From contig CM043800.1 of the NCBI GenBank assembly GCA_023974075.1, forward strand, positions 6,601,453-6,665,452: a stretch of 64,000 bases of DNA, written 5' to 3'. Under the pieces are notes generated by a model. The model made no database searches. It was not told the DNA's origin and worked only from the letters and a program-made list of their open reading frames with translations. The position numbers were made by a program, and so were the translations under genes. Positions 55,250 through 64,000 of the stretch are shown piece by piece. Origin of the DNA: Chaenocephalus aceratus. Lineage: Eukaryota > Chordata > Actinopteri > Perciformes > Channichthyidae. Numbering within the stretch: position 1 is the stretch's first letter; every line of letters begins with the position of its first letter.

Positions 55250-56470
55250 TGAGGGATGATAATGGGAGTGGAGGGGTGATATTCCAATTTTTTTCTTTTT
55301 TTTTTTCTTTCCCCCTCCGCGAGGTTTCTGGCGCAGTGCTACTGTGACGGCCCGTCCACACGGTGGCGTGCGTTAAAGCTTCCAATGCTCCTGCCCATTC
55401 ACTTGAATAGGGTGATAGCAGAACTGTATTTTGGGAAGCGACGTGGAGCGTTGCTGGTGTTGCTCGCTTCACAAGTTGAGCAATGTTCAATTTTTTTTAA
55501 TTTTTTTTATCATTGCTATTGCTTTGTATCTCGGGGGCAAGAGATTCATGTGATTGGTTGTTGGTCACGTTGCTCGCAAAAAAAAAACAGTAGCGTAGGC
55601 AGGAATGTACTTTAGGGTGGGCCTGTAAAAATATAGGGTGGGCCAGATTTTTGGCAGATTACTTTTAGAATACTTCCAAGTTCCTTTCTTCTCTTTCATC
55701 TTCTTTCCTTTCTTCTTCTTTTTTTTTTTTCTTTCCTTCTTCTTCTTTCTTTTGGAATACTTTCTTTTCCATAACGATGGGTATGTTTTGGTGAACGGGA
55801 GACACGTATTTTACTGTTTTATCAAGAGCACAACGCAACATCTTAGTGTCATTGACGGACAGCTTCTCATCTGCACCACACGTAAAAACTCACCCATACT
55901 GCATTCTTGTACAGTCTTAAAAAACCTTTCCTTGGAATATGTTATGCATTGTAAGGTGTCCTTGGGTGCTTTGAAAGGCGCCCTAATAGAATGAATTATC
56001 ATTATTATGTTATATATCTGAAACGATGTTAAAACTTTTTTTCAGTCACTTTGCCCTATACATGCAGCAGGCCATTCACTTTGATTGATCCCGTTTATAA
56101 AATGTTCATCATTTTTCGACAATAAATAAATGCTACATAAACGTTATCTTCACGTTTTATCTAACCAGCTCCGTTTCTATCTTTCAATATATTTGTGAAA
56201 GAGAACTCTCTCTCTCTCTCTCATCTGCGTGCGGGGGCGGGGCCTCAACAGACACGCTGCAGCGCTGTGCAGTGTGCCACGGTTCTGCTGGTAATGAAGT
56301 ATTACATTTTTGTGAGGAAATGTCTCAACCAATAGTTCCAATAAGTATTCACTTCAGGTTTACGAAAGTAACTGACTCAGATTACTCGTTTTCAAATGTA
56401 ACGCCCGGCTGAATATACATGATTTTTTGTATTTCTGATACGTACGCCGTTACATCTATTCCGTTACAAC
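55250..56470. other. Patchwork of repeat relics inside Ngaro
   Basis: Oligo-T/CTT tracts (55286-55310, 55680-55755) surround short relics. CAGTAGCGTAGGCAGGAATG at 55590 is a common fish hAT-like terminus. A LINE/SINE-like tail GTGTCCTTGGGTGCTTTGAA with GGCGCC lies at 55955-55985. A (CT)n tract lies at 56203-56222, and ACGCCGTTACATCTATTCCG at 56445 is a repeat terminus. No frame was recognised. Confidence 0.45.
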
Positions 56471-56479
56471 CCGACCTGT

Positions 56480-56974
56480 GTGGGTGAGTGCAAACATTTT
56501 TCGTTAACACTAGTACCTGACCTGAGTGCCACGGAAGTCGAAGCTCCTGTGATGGAGTCTTCCAGGGCCTGGAGGGCGAGCATCGATAGCTGTCGTGGAG
56601 CTAGCCAGGGATTGCGGGGAGCCGGCCACGCTACTCTCCATGAGGGGTGTGTTGGTGACGCTCCCGGACTGGCGAGCCTGGGAAGGGGTGGATTTTGGAA
56701 GTGGACGGGATCCTGGAGGGCTCGACTTCTTTCTTTTTTTTTTTTCCTCCGCGTCCTCGCCCTGCTCTCTGGAGAGCTGACTGGAGCTGCTGCCCCGGAC
56801 TGGGGGAGCTGTGCTGGAGACCTGATCCGAGAAGCTGGGGCTGTGGGGGATGCCCTGCTGCAGGAGCCGGGCGATGAGGAAGTCTGCCTCTGGTGATAGG
56901 CCGCTGTGGGGAGCCGAACCGGTCTCGAATAATTCCATAGCAGGTTCGTGATCTGAATTGTCCGAGTTGGACAT
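56480..56974 (-). CDS. Ngaro ORF1 (gag-like)
   Basis: The minus-strand Met at 56974 begins Met-Ser-Asn-Ser-Asp-Asn-Ser-Asp and the frame runs 154 codons to 56510. The composition is Ser/Pro-rich with a Lys-rich stretch (EEKKKRKKSS) and an acidic N-terminus. There is no zinc knuckle, and none is seen in the overlapping frame 56631-57056. Its place between the promoter repeat and RT identifies it as Ngaro ORF1, presumed to package RNA. It is probably shortened at the C-terminus by the repeat patch. Confidence 0.6.
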
Positions 56975-57039
56975 CTTGAGCTAGTTTTTCTTGTGCTTTT
57001 TCTTTTCTCACGAGGAGGAGTATTGTAGTACTGCTACTG

Positions 57040-57230
57040 TTTGCGGTCATCTGCAAATGACAACTGACAGGGAGGAAGAGCAGGCATTTAAGGAATTTAG
57101 CATGTGCAGCGATTGGCTGCTGATGGGTGACGCCTCATATTTAATGAGGGGGGAAGGGAGCCATCGAGTGACGTGTAAGTGACTCGTGTTAGGTCTTCCT
57201 TATTGAACTTGCGCTAAGCTTCATTTGTGG
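57040..57230 (-). repeat. Ngaro 5' terminal repeat with promoter-like sequence
   Basis: It matches the core of the 462-bp units (38957-39140 and complements of 47220-47390 and 47690-47850). On the minus strand it reads GAAGCTTAGCGCAAGTTCAA, a CCAAT-like CAGCCAATCGC, ATTCCTTAAATGCC and TCATTTGCAGATGACCGC. It defines the 5' end of the Ngaro copy near 57230; host-like sequence follows. Confidence 0.8.
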
Positions 57231-60200
57231 ATAGTCTTGGCGTGGTTTTCGTTAAATTTCAAACAGCTGTTTGACGCTCGGCGTAACCTTGGCACACTGC
57301 CACTCCAACATCCATCCCAGAGTTTGAAGATTAATCACGGGGACAGTAGTCCTAAACGATAGCTGGGGATTATGGGTAGTGTAGTGTCTTCGGCCATCCT
57401 AAACTCCAAAAATGTTTTTCGGATTTCATATCGCATTAACACCATATCCCTACGTGCATTGCGGCTAAAACATCCAATCAGCTAGCTTAAATCATAGCTG
57501 AGGATCTTGGGTAATCAGTTCAGTCAGGCTGTGTATCACAATGATGCTCGAAATGTCCCTTATAGCCTACGGTCTGTTTCCGGTTATTTTTATTTTGAAA
57601 TTCAGTTCCCCGACAGACGCCAAAAAGCCTGAGATTATGGAATTAAACAAATAAATAAAAACAAGGATAATTGTGTGTTATTGGTGAGTAAATAACTGTG
57701 TTATTTAGAAAAGAATAACAAATTAGAAAGAAAAAAGATTTAAAAAATACAGATTTCAGTATTCTGAGGCTCTGAGCCCCATTTCTTTTCCTCACAGATG
57801 ACAAAAAGAGTCAGAAATTATACGATTTAAAATAAAAACAATAATCGTGGCTTGATTGAGTAAGAAATGTTTTTATGAACCCCACAGCTTCCGGTCTTCC
57901 AAGACCCGAACGGACAAAAAGACGTGCTGCAGGCACGAACATACTACCAATAGAAATACATTGCTTTTAAATTGTTCTGTGTGACACGAAAAAAAAAAAG
58001 GGGGAAATCGTGTTGGTGATCACGAATCAATAGATTACACGAAATGCCGTGAGACTGGGTTGAATATTCACAACTATATGTTCCATTAGTTTACTATAGC
58101 CTTAAACTAAGAATCTTGATTTTTTTTTGTTAGCTTCAAATGATCCCTCTATGCTTGTATAGCAGCCCAGAACGGACAAACAAAGATATGTAATTTACCT
58201 AAATGCCCTTCCTCCCGAGTTCACCACACCTAAAGAACGAGTGCAGAACATTCATCATGGTTTAGGTATGCAACCAAGGTTGTCATAATCCTGGTGTTAT
58301 TTTTGTTTCCCGTTTCATTTTTGAAATTAGATTTTTCCTGTCTGTACTGTCTAGTTTAACTTCCTATCTCTGTGTTGTACAATCTGTTTGATTGTCTGAT
58401 TATTTTCACCTTCTACCGTTGTGTTTTTGTATGCCTTCCTTATAGCTTTTTACTTGTATCTGTGATTATTCCTGTGATATAGGACTGTCTAGCCCAGTGT
58501 TCTCTGTCAGTTTGTTGTCAATGTTCCAGTCTATGTTTCCCCGGTGTTGTCCAGTAAGTCAATACTTGGTTTACAATCTCTGTCTGACCCTGGATGTTCC
58601 TCATGTAATGGTTTATTTGTCATTGTACTGTTTCCCTGTGAAATGTTTTCAATGTGCCTGCTCCCCTTCATTTCTTGTTTATTTCGTACCAGCTTTATTA
58701 AATGAAGTTTCTTCTTTCCAGACCCAACCCTGATAGAGGTGGTTCTTACCAATTCACAGTTATATCTCATAAAATGCAGCACATGTAGGTTGTGCCAGTT
58801 CCTCCACTTTTTTAACCTTTTCAGTGCCATGCAGTTCATGATAGAAATCTGCTTGGAATTACAGGAGGAAGTTGGGGTAAAACTTGGTATGTTGAATAAT
58901 ATGAGTTAAGGGGAGAACAGCCATTTTTAAAACACAGTGCTTTCTGTGAATTGCTGCTAAGATCAGTCTTGTGACACAGGTAAAGACCCTGCTGTGCTGG
59001 CATGTCCTGGCCTATTATAAAGAGCAAAGCAGACTGGTTCCTGCGCCTGCATCATAAGGCAGTCCTCCTTCATGATCACTGCTGACTGATGCCTTATTGC
59101 TGCTCATCACCTCCCATCACACTATTGGAGCAGCTGCAGCTGCAGCCCTACAGCCCTTCAGCTGAACGGGTGCACATTAGAACATGCAAGGTTGCTCTTC
59201 TCATTTTCATTATTCTATGATAATGCATCCCACGCTGCAAAACACAAACACAGCCCCCATATATATACGTGCACACTGCACGGTACATACACACATCATG
59301 CTACATCTCCATCAACAAAACATTTTCCCGTCCTCTGGGAAAAGGACCAGCTGTAAAGATCATCTGTGATGGAGCCGGAGAGACTCGCAGCATCATGTAA
59401 ACTACAGCCAGGATTTTAATATTCAGATCCATCATGCTGTTCAGCAGCTTTCACATGAATCAGCTGTCAGCACTGCGGCCACAGAGCTGAACATGTCTTT
59501 AGATAAATAAAATGACCCCTGAAAATCATTTTCAGTATATAACATGCAACTTTTTATCAGGACATGTCATATTATTAGTCGTTGACTATGCATTTTTAAA
59601 TATATTATAAAGGACAGGATATTTTTGGCATGTTCTGTATAAGTTGGGCTTCAATTTAAGAATTAATGAATTTATATGAATTTGTGAAAATGTTTGACTG
59701 CTGTTCATGTCAATATTGAATTTTGAACTTTGACACCATAATAGTTAAATGTATTGTGGCTGTGCTGTTTGGCTATCAATGAAAAACCAAGCAAGCTGCA
59801 AAGCAGGTGTCGGGTTTGGTACAGTATGACCAAGTTTGGTTATAAGCAAATATAACAAAAAAAATATATCAATATAAAGATCTTCATATTAATTTAATCT
59901 AAATAGCTCAATATTATTGTAGCATTTTAAATATGTGGGTTGAATAGCTCAACACTATTAAATTGCTATAGCATAAGGGATTACTTACTGTTATAATCAT
60001 TGTTATTTACATTATTCGTATGATTAATTTCCATTAAATCATCTTTAGTGGCACCACCTTTGTGTCAAATTAAAACAATAGCCAGTATATGTAGTCTAAT
60101 GAAATATATTACACAATGAAATAGGAACTCAAAATTACAATAATAATAGACCAGTAAAGGATTATCGATCTCAAAATGTCGGATAGATGGTAATAATACA

Positions 60201-60944
60201 CAATATATATTTTAGTGTGTGTGTTTTTTAAGAGTTAATTGCCAGTAAACGTTTTTCAAAAGCTCACGCATGATATAATTAGTATAAAGCCCAGCAAAAA
60301 ATATAAATGTGTAAAAAAAAACGTAATTCTGACATTAATACGAACATAAAGAATGCCAAGAGGCCCATTACATTTCAATTAACATATTTGTCTGTTTTAG
60401 TCTTCCAATCCAACTGTGTGCTTGTATGTTTTCATTTTCTGCCAGTTCCTTTCATGCTAACAAAGCAGTCCCTACATTATTTCACATTCTGAAACCACCA
60501 TGGTTGCCACATTTATGAGTTGCCATACTCTCCATCAGTAATTAATGTAAACACTTATGGCATGTATGACAGAGTGCTGCCATTCAGTGTGGTTATATAT
60601 TCACACAGTCAGCCTTCTATCGTACCATAATACATTGTGGCCTGAGCGCAGCATTTGTCCAATTGATCACCGTCTGTGACCAATTCAGCTTGGTCCCCGC
60701 GCTAAGCGCTAATTGTCAAAACACTGTGTGGTCTTTTGTTTACTTGTACAGCAAATCAAAAAGCGTTTTAATGACCAAATGTTGGCGCATTGATTCAGCA
60801 CTGTACTACGGTGTCATTAATAAGCTGTGTGATTTAATGCAGTCGCAGAGTGCTGAGTAAAGCAACACAGTGAAGGTGTGTATGTCTTGAGAAACGGAGC
60901 TCTTGTTAGCTGTTGTTGTGTCTCACACTCTCAAGGTAAATGTT
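57231..60944. other. Largely unrecognised intergenic DNA
   Basis: The 60-bp dispersed repeat (AAACGATAGCTGGGGATT) recurs at 57350-57410. The phrase GGTCTGTTTCCGGT near 57570 also occurs in R2. The segment 58274-58740 (TGTCATAATCCTGGTG ... ATTAAATGAAGTTTC) looks like a worn solo LTR but has no matching partner. No convincing gene is present: the frames at 58497-58733, 58531-58839 (minus) and 60307-60860 have no motifs. Confidence 0.45.
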
Positions 60945-62371
60945 TGTTGTGGCGGTGTGGGTTTCATGTACTCTCGATTTGCTGACAACGCCACCTGGGG
61001 AGTTTCGCCCCCAGGAAATTACTAAAAACTAAAGTTATACAATTCATAAAAAGGCAATCAGGTTCGTTTGAACACCACAGGCAGAGACAGTATAAAAGAT
61101 TTACAACAATTGTTATTTTATTTAGCACATAATTGTATTCCTAATAATAATATAATATTCTAAAAGTCCTCCAGGGAGGAGGCAGAAGGACAGTGCTGGG
61201 GCTTACCACGGCAGCAATTAACAAAACGGGGAGGAAGGGGTCAAATCAAAATCACCCGTGACACTGCACATCAAACAAAACGGACACGTGAAGAACACCA
61301 CCACCAGGGATTGGGTTTGCCGCCTCGAGCCCACAGCACCTGTCCGGCACAAGAGAAACAGTTAAAAATCAGTAAGATGATAAAACGTGATTGGAGATGA
61401 AAAACAAAAAGGAAAACTAAAATAAACCAAATCTAAATAACCGTAAACAACAAAAACTTGAGTAAACTAATTTAACAAAAGAAAATAAACAAAATCACAC
61501 AATAACAAAATACTCTGAATGTACTCAAAACATGATGCAGAAAACAGCTAATCAAAAGAAATCAACTAAACAATAAGTGTCCTTAAAATTCCGCGACCTC
61601 AAAACGGCCCTAGTGACAGTCCAACACGGAGTAGTCAGGGCCTGTCAATTTAGATGACGCCACAGCTCGGTGCGAGAGCTCGCCGAGCCAAAACAGCAGG
61701 TAGGGGGGGGGGGGGGGTGTGATGACCAGAGGTGGGGAGAGTGGTTACGGCGTCCCAACTTTTACAGCTGCCACAGAGCCCACCAGGAAGGGAGAATGTT
61801 TATGGCACCCCTGGAAAGTGGTTTAAAATGACTGGTGAATAGCCTACTTAAGTTTATTGCATTACAAGTTATCCATGGGGGAGTTCATACATACCAGCCT
61901 GTGCGGCCAGTTGCAGCCACAGAGAAGGGAGAGCGAGACCCAACAATCCCACGGCCAAATCCCACTGTGACATTAATAACAGTCAGTACACCAGACAACC
62001 AAGCTGAAGGTGAGAACACGGCAGACAACGGCAACTCACCAATAGTTGCAACACTGCAAAACCGGGAAGCTCCGGAGCCAATCCTCCTCAAACGCACCGG
62101 GCGTCAGCTGCGCTAAGACAGAGTAGTGTCAAGCCGGGTGTCGCTCGTGCCCATGAATAGATGACAGAAATGCAAGAGGTTTTACCTGTCTGGTAGAGAG
62201 TGTGATGCGCGAGCTGCCACGCCAAACAATCCACGCGGCCACATTCAAGGAGAAGCGGAGGGGGAGGGAGCAGATTTGTCTCCACTTAAATAGCAGGTGC
62301 ACAAAATAGCAGGTGCGCTGGCATGGTGCCAAGCAGCGTCACAGAGGGAGGAGACGCGACGTCCGGTCACA
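60945..62371 (-). repeat. Probable 3' LTR of the gypsy element
   Basis: A purine tract (minus strand AAAGTGGGGGGTAGA, about 62372-62387) follows the integrase gene. The candidate LTR starts TGTGACCGGACG at 62371, has a TATA-like GCTATTTAAGTGG near 62280 and an AAATAAAATAAC signal near 61120, and ends CCGCCACAACA at 60945. It would be about 1.4 kb. No partner LTR lies in the window and no duplication can be checked, so both ends are inferred. A plus-strand frame within it (61835-62116) and a poly-G tract (61706-61716) suggest a further insertion. Confidence 0.45.
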
Positions 62372-62419
62372 TCTACCCCCCACTTTTGCATCGTCGACCC
62401 GACGGTGAATATGAGAAGG

Positions 62420-63778
62420 CTAGCACCAAGGCCTGAAAATGGCAGATTGGGAATTAGACACGGGGGCCCGAAGTGGACACGCTACGTTGTCCTGAGGGCC
62501 TGTAGACCGAGGAAGATGGTGGACATTTGAGTGGTGGCCAGCCGTAGGGCGAACAGTTCGACGCACAGCCTGATGGTTAGTACTGGGCTGATCGGTTGGG
62601 GACACTGAAAGACCTGGGAGGAGGCAACCTGCACGGTGAGGCACTTCCTGAACAGGCATGGCCTGCAAAGGGGTTGCAACAGAGGGACAAGAAGCACCTG
62701 GAGCTACTGCAGGTGGTGAAGAGTGAGTCTCCGGAACCAACAGCCAAAGGTCGCTATCGGCAGAGGAGTGATCTGTTAAGACAGTTGACACGGGTGGAGG
62801 CCTGGGCGGAAAAGCGGTGCCCTCAGGACGAACCACAGCCTTCAACATGTCCCGGTGGACATTTCGGACTCGTTGTAGGTCATTCACTGGGGCCACCGTA
62901 TAGACTGTTCCTTCACCAGATGGCGCCTTCACGACCTGGTGTACCACAGAGCTCCAGAGATCTTGGATTTTATGCCGCCCTCTAACCCCATGGTTCCTCA
63001 GATAAACCATTTGGCCAACTGGGAGATGTGCCTCTCGGACTCGCTGGTCATGCCGCTCTTTCCGGCGACCAGCAGCAGCCAACAACCGTTCACGAGCACC
63101 CTCGAAAGCAATTCTGAGCCTGGCTTGATGTTCGACCACCCAGTCCTGTACCCCGCCAAGTACCGGCTCCTGGACTCGACCCAGGAGAAAGTCTATAGGA
63201 AGCTGAGGTTCCTGTCCAAACATCAGATAGAACGGTGTTTCACCAGTGCCCTGATGGGGCGTAGTGTTGTAACAGAACAGCACCTGAGGCAAACAGGAAG
63301 CCCAATCATGTTTGCGAGATGCTGGTAAGGTGCGAAGGAGGTTATGGAGGGTTCTATTGAACCGTTCGCATTGCCCGTTACCCGCAGGATGGTAGGGGGT
63401 AGTACGGGATTTAGCAACACCGTACAGAGAACAAAGTTGCTGGATCAAAGAACCCTCAAAGCTCCTTCCCTGGTCCGAATGAAGACGGCTTGGGACCCCA
63501 AACTTATAAAACCATTCATAGGTCAGGACTTGGGCCACAGTGGAGGCCCGTTGGTCCCGAGTGGGGACAGCCACTGTGAATTTGCTGAACACGTCAGTCA
63601 TGACAAGGACGTTCTCCAGCCCATTCCGGGAGGGTTCCAACAAGGTGAAATCTATTGCCAAGATTTCATTGGGTCGTGAGGCAAGCAAGTGGCCCATAAA
63701 GCTATGGGGTACATGCCCCGAGTCTTTTGCCATTGCTGCGACCAGAGCGGTATTTGACAACAAAGTCAAAAGACGCAA
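62420..63778 (-). pseudogene. Ty3/gypsy integrase (zinc-finger-less) with C-terminal tail
   Basis: The minus frame is 452 codons. The catalytic triad is Asp43 (LAIDFTLLEPS), Asp102 (LHSDQGRSFEG) and Glu138 (GNGQCERFNRTL), spaced D-58-D-35-E. A chromatin-proximal C-terminal part follows (QMVYLRNHGVRGRHK), then a Pro-rich tail of ~110 residues. The N-terminal His2-Cys2 domain is missing because a deletion near 63750 fuses RNase H to the catalytic core in a different frame. The frame's start Met is therefore not a natural start. Integrase inserts the DNA copy. As it lacks its N-terminal domain it is not expected to work. Confidence 0.88.
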
Positions 63779-64000
63779 GCTGGGCCGCCCACCGTTGCTC
63801 CGTGGCGCCCAGTTTGGCAGACTGGATGTAACTCAACGGGTTGTTGTCGGTGTAGACAGTACACTTATGCCCCAGTAGGTACTCTCGAAACTTCTCGGTC
63901 ATAGCCCACTTGAGCCCAAGGAATTCCAGCTTCATGGAACTATAGTTTGACATGTTGCGCTCAGTGGGCCGAAGACCCCTGCTGGCATAAGCCACCGGTC
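63702..64000 (-). pseudogene. Ty3/gypsy RNase H, truncated on both sides
   Basis: The minus frame begins YASRGLRPTERNMSNYSSMK (RNase H start) and runs through FREYLLGHKCTVYTDNNPLS, with an RNase H Asp, to AAQLASFDFVVKYRSGRSN. It then departs from the family at the deletion and ends at a stop near 63702. The upstream RT is outside the window. It degrades RNA in hybrids, but the last catalytic residue region is lost. Confidence 0.85.

Larger units (their letters stand above)
46926..57230 (-). mobile_element. Ngaro tyrosine-recombinase retrotransposon with three later insertions
   Basis: Read on the minus strand: 5' promoter repeat (57230-57040), ORF1 (56974-56480), a disrupted stretch, RT (55240-54393), RNase H and recombinase end (53580-53052), tail, minisatellite, and tandem 462-bp terminal units to 46926. 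The A1-ORFs-B1-A2-B2 plan of Ngaro is recognisable because the 5' repeat recurs in the 3' units. Insertions: an L2 tail (48497-49006), a hAT (49152-52898) and a MITE (53581-54384). Internal deletions remove most of RNase H and the N-terminal recombinase. It is inactive. Confidence 0.85.
60945..64000 (-). mobile_element. Ty3/gypsy retrotransposon, 3' part (window ends within pol)
   Basis: From the right edge the minus strand reads RNase H, then integrase after an internal deletion, then a polypurine tract and a probable LTR. The RNase H before integrase order is that of Ty3/gypsy. The upstream RT, protease and gag are outside the window. The pol here is broken by the deletion, so the copy is defective. 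Confidence 0.8.

Noticed and set aside
58274..58740. Solo LTR as a separate feature
   Set aside because: The look (TGTCATAATCCTGG start, late polyadenylation-like signal) is suggestive, but there is no clear end, duplication or partner in the window.
61706..61716. Poly-G tract as a regulatory G-quadruplex
   Set aside because: A simple homopolymer run; likely slippage or an assembly weak spot.

Overview
The window reads as intergenic or heterochromatin-like DNA from a ray-finned (teleost) fish. It has no bacterial gene organisation and no intact host gene. It does contain the typical teleost mixture of DIRS and Ngaro tyrosine-recombinase retrotransposons, L2-like LINEs, Ty3/gypsy elements, many hAT families with 8-bp target-site duplications (TSDs), a Harbinger-type MITE with TAA duplications, and vertebrate-type alpha-tubulin fragments. 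I cannot place the species. All boundaries below come from terminal repeats, TSDs and self-comparison by eye, not from alignments.

Layout. 1-3942: a decayed DIRS copy. 3970-7830: a non-autonomous gypsy-like LTR element (TSD ATTAG) with a hAT MITE just upstream of its gag-like start codon. 7836-10064: no recognised feature. 10070-13496: a younger, minus-strand relative of that LTR element (TSD CCTTG). 13869-24593: a Russian-doll nest in which DIRS sits in a BED-finger hAT, that hAT in a second hAT, and that one in a ZBED/GTF2IRD2-like hAT; the DIRS copy itself carries a further insertion. 25203-27012: copies of two repeats, here named R1 and R2. 29209-31385: a LINE split by a hAT that is itself split by another hAT. 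31915-33545: two tandem chimeric units that fuse the promoter, first exon, part of intron 1 and an exon fragment of an alpha-tubulin gene to the last bases of a Ngaro recombinase gene. 33585-37809: a full-length R1 element inserted in the Ngaro tail. 37810-39420 and 46926-57230: Ngaro sequences in opposite orientation, forming a large inverted repeat; the right one carries an L2 tail, a 3.7-kb hAT and a 0.8-kb MITE. 41545-44102: an inverted R1 copy split by a Harbinger MITE. 44935-46353: an L2 LINE. 57231-60944: mostly featureless. 60945-64000: the 3' part of a minus-strand gypsy element (RNase H, integrase and probable 3' LTR), cut by the window end.

The proteins encoded are mobility proteins: reverse transcriptase, RNase H, tyrosine recombinase, DDE integrase and hAT transposase. 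Nearly all are frameshifted, deleted or interrupted. The longest uninterrupted frames are the 720-residue DIRS RNase H-recombinase frame and the 714-residue repeat-built frame of the second LTR element. The most unusual items are the repeat-coding LTR family, the tubulin-Ngaro chimera, the R1 family with its sequence-verified empty site, and the depth of nesting at 13.9-24.6 kb.
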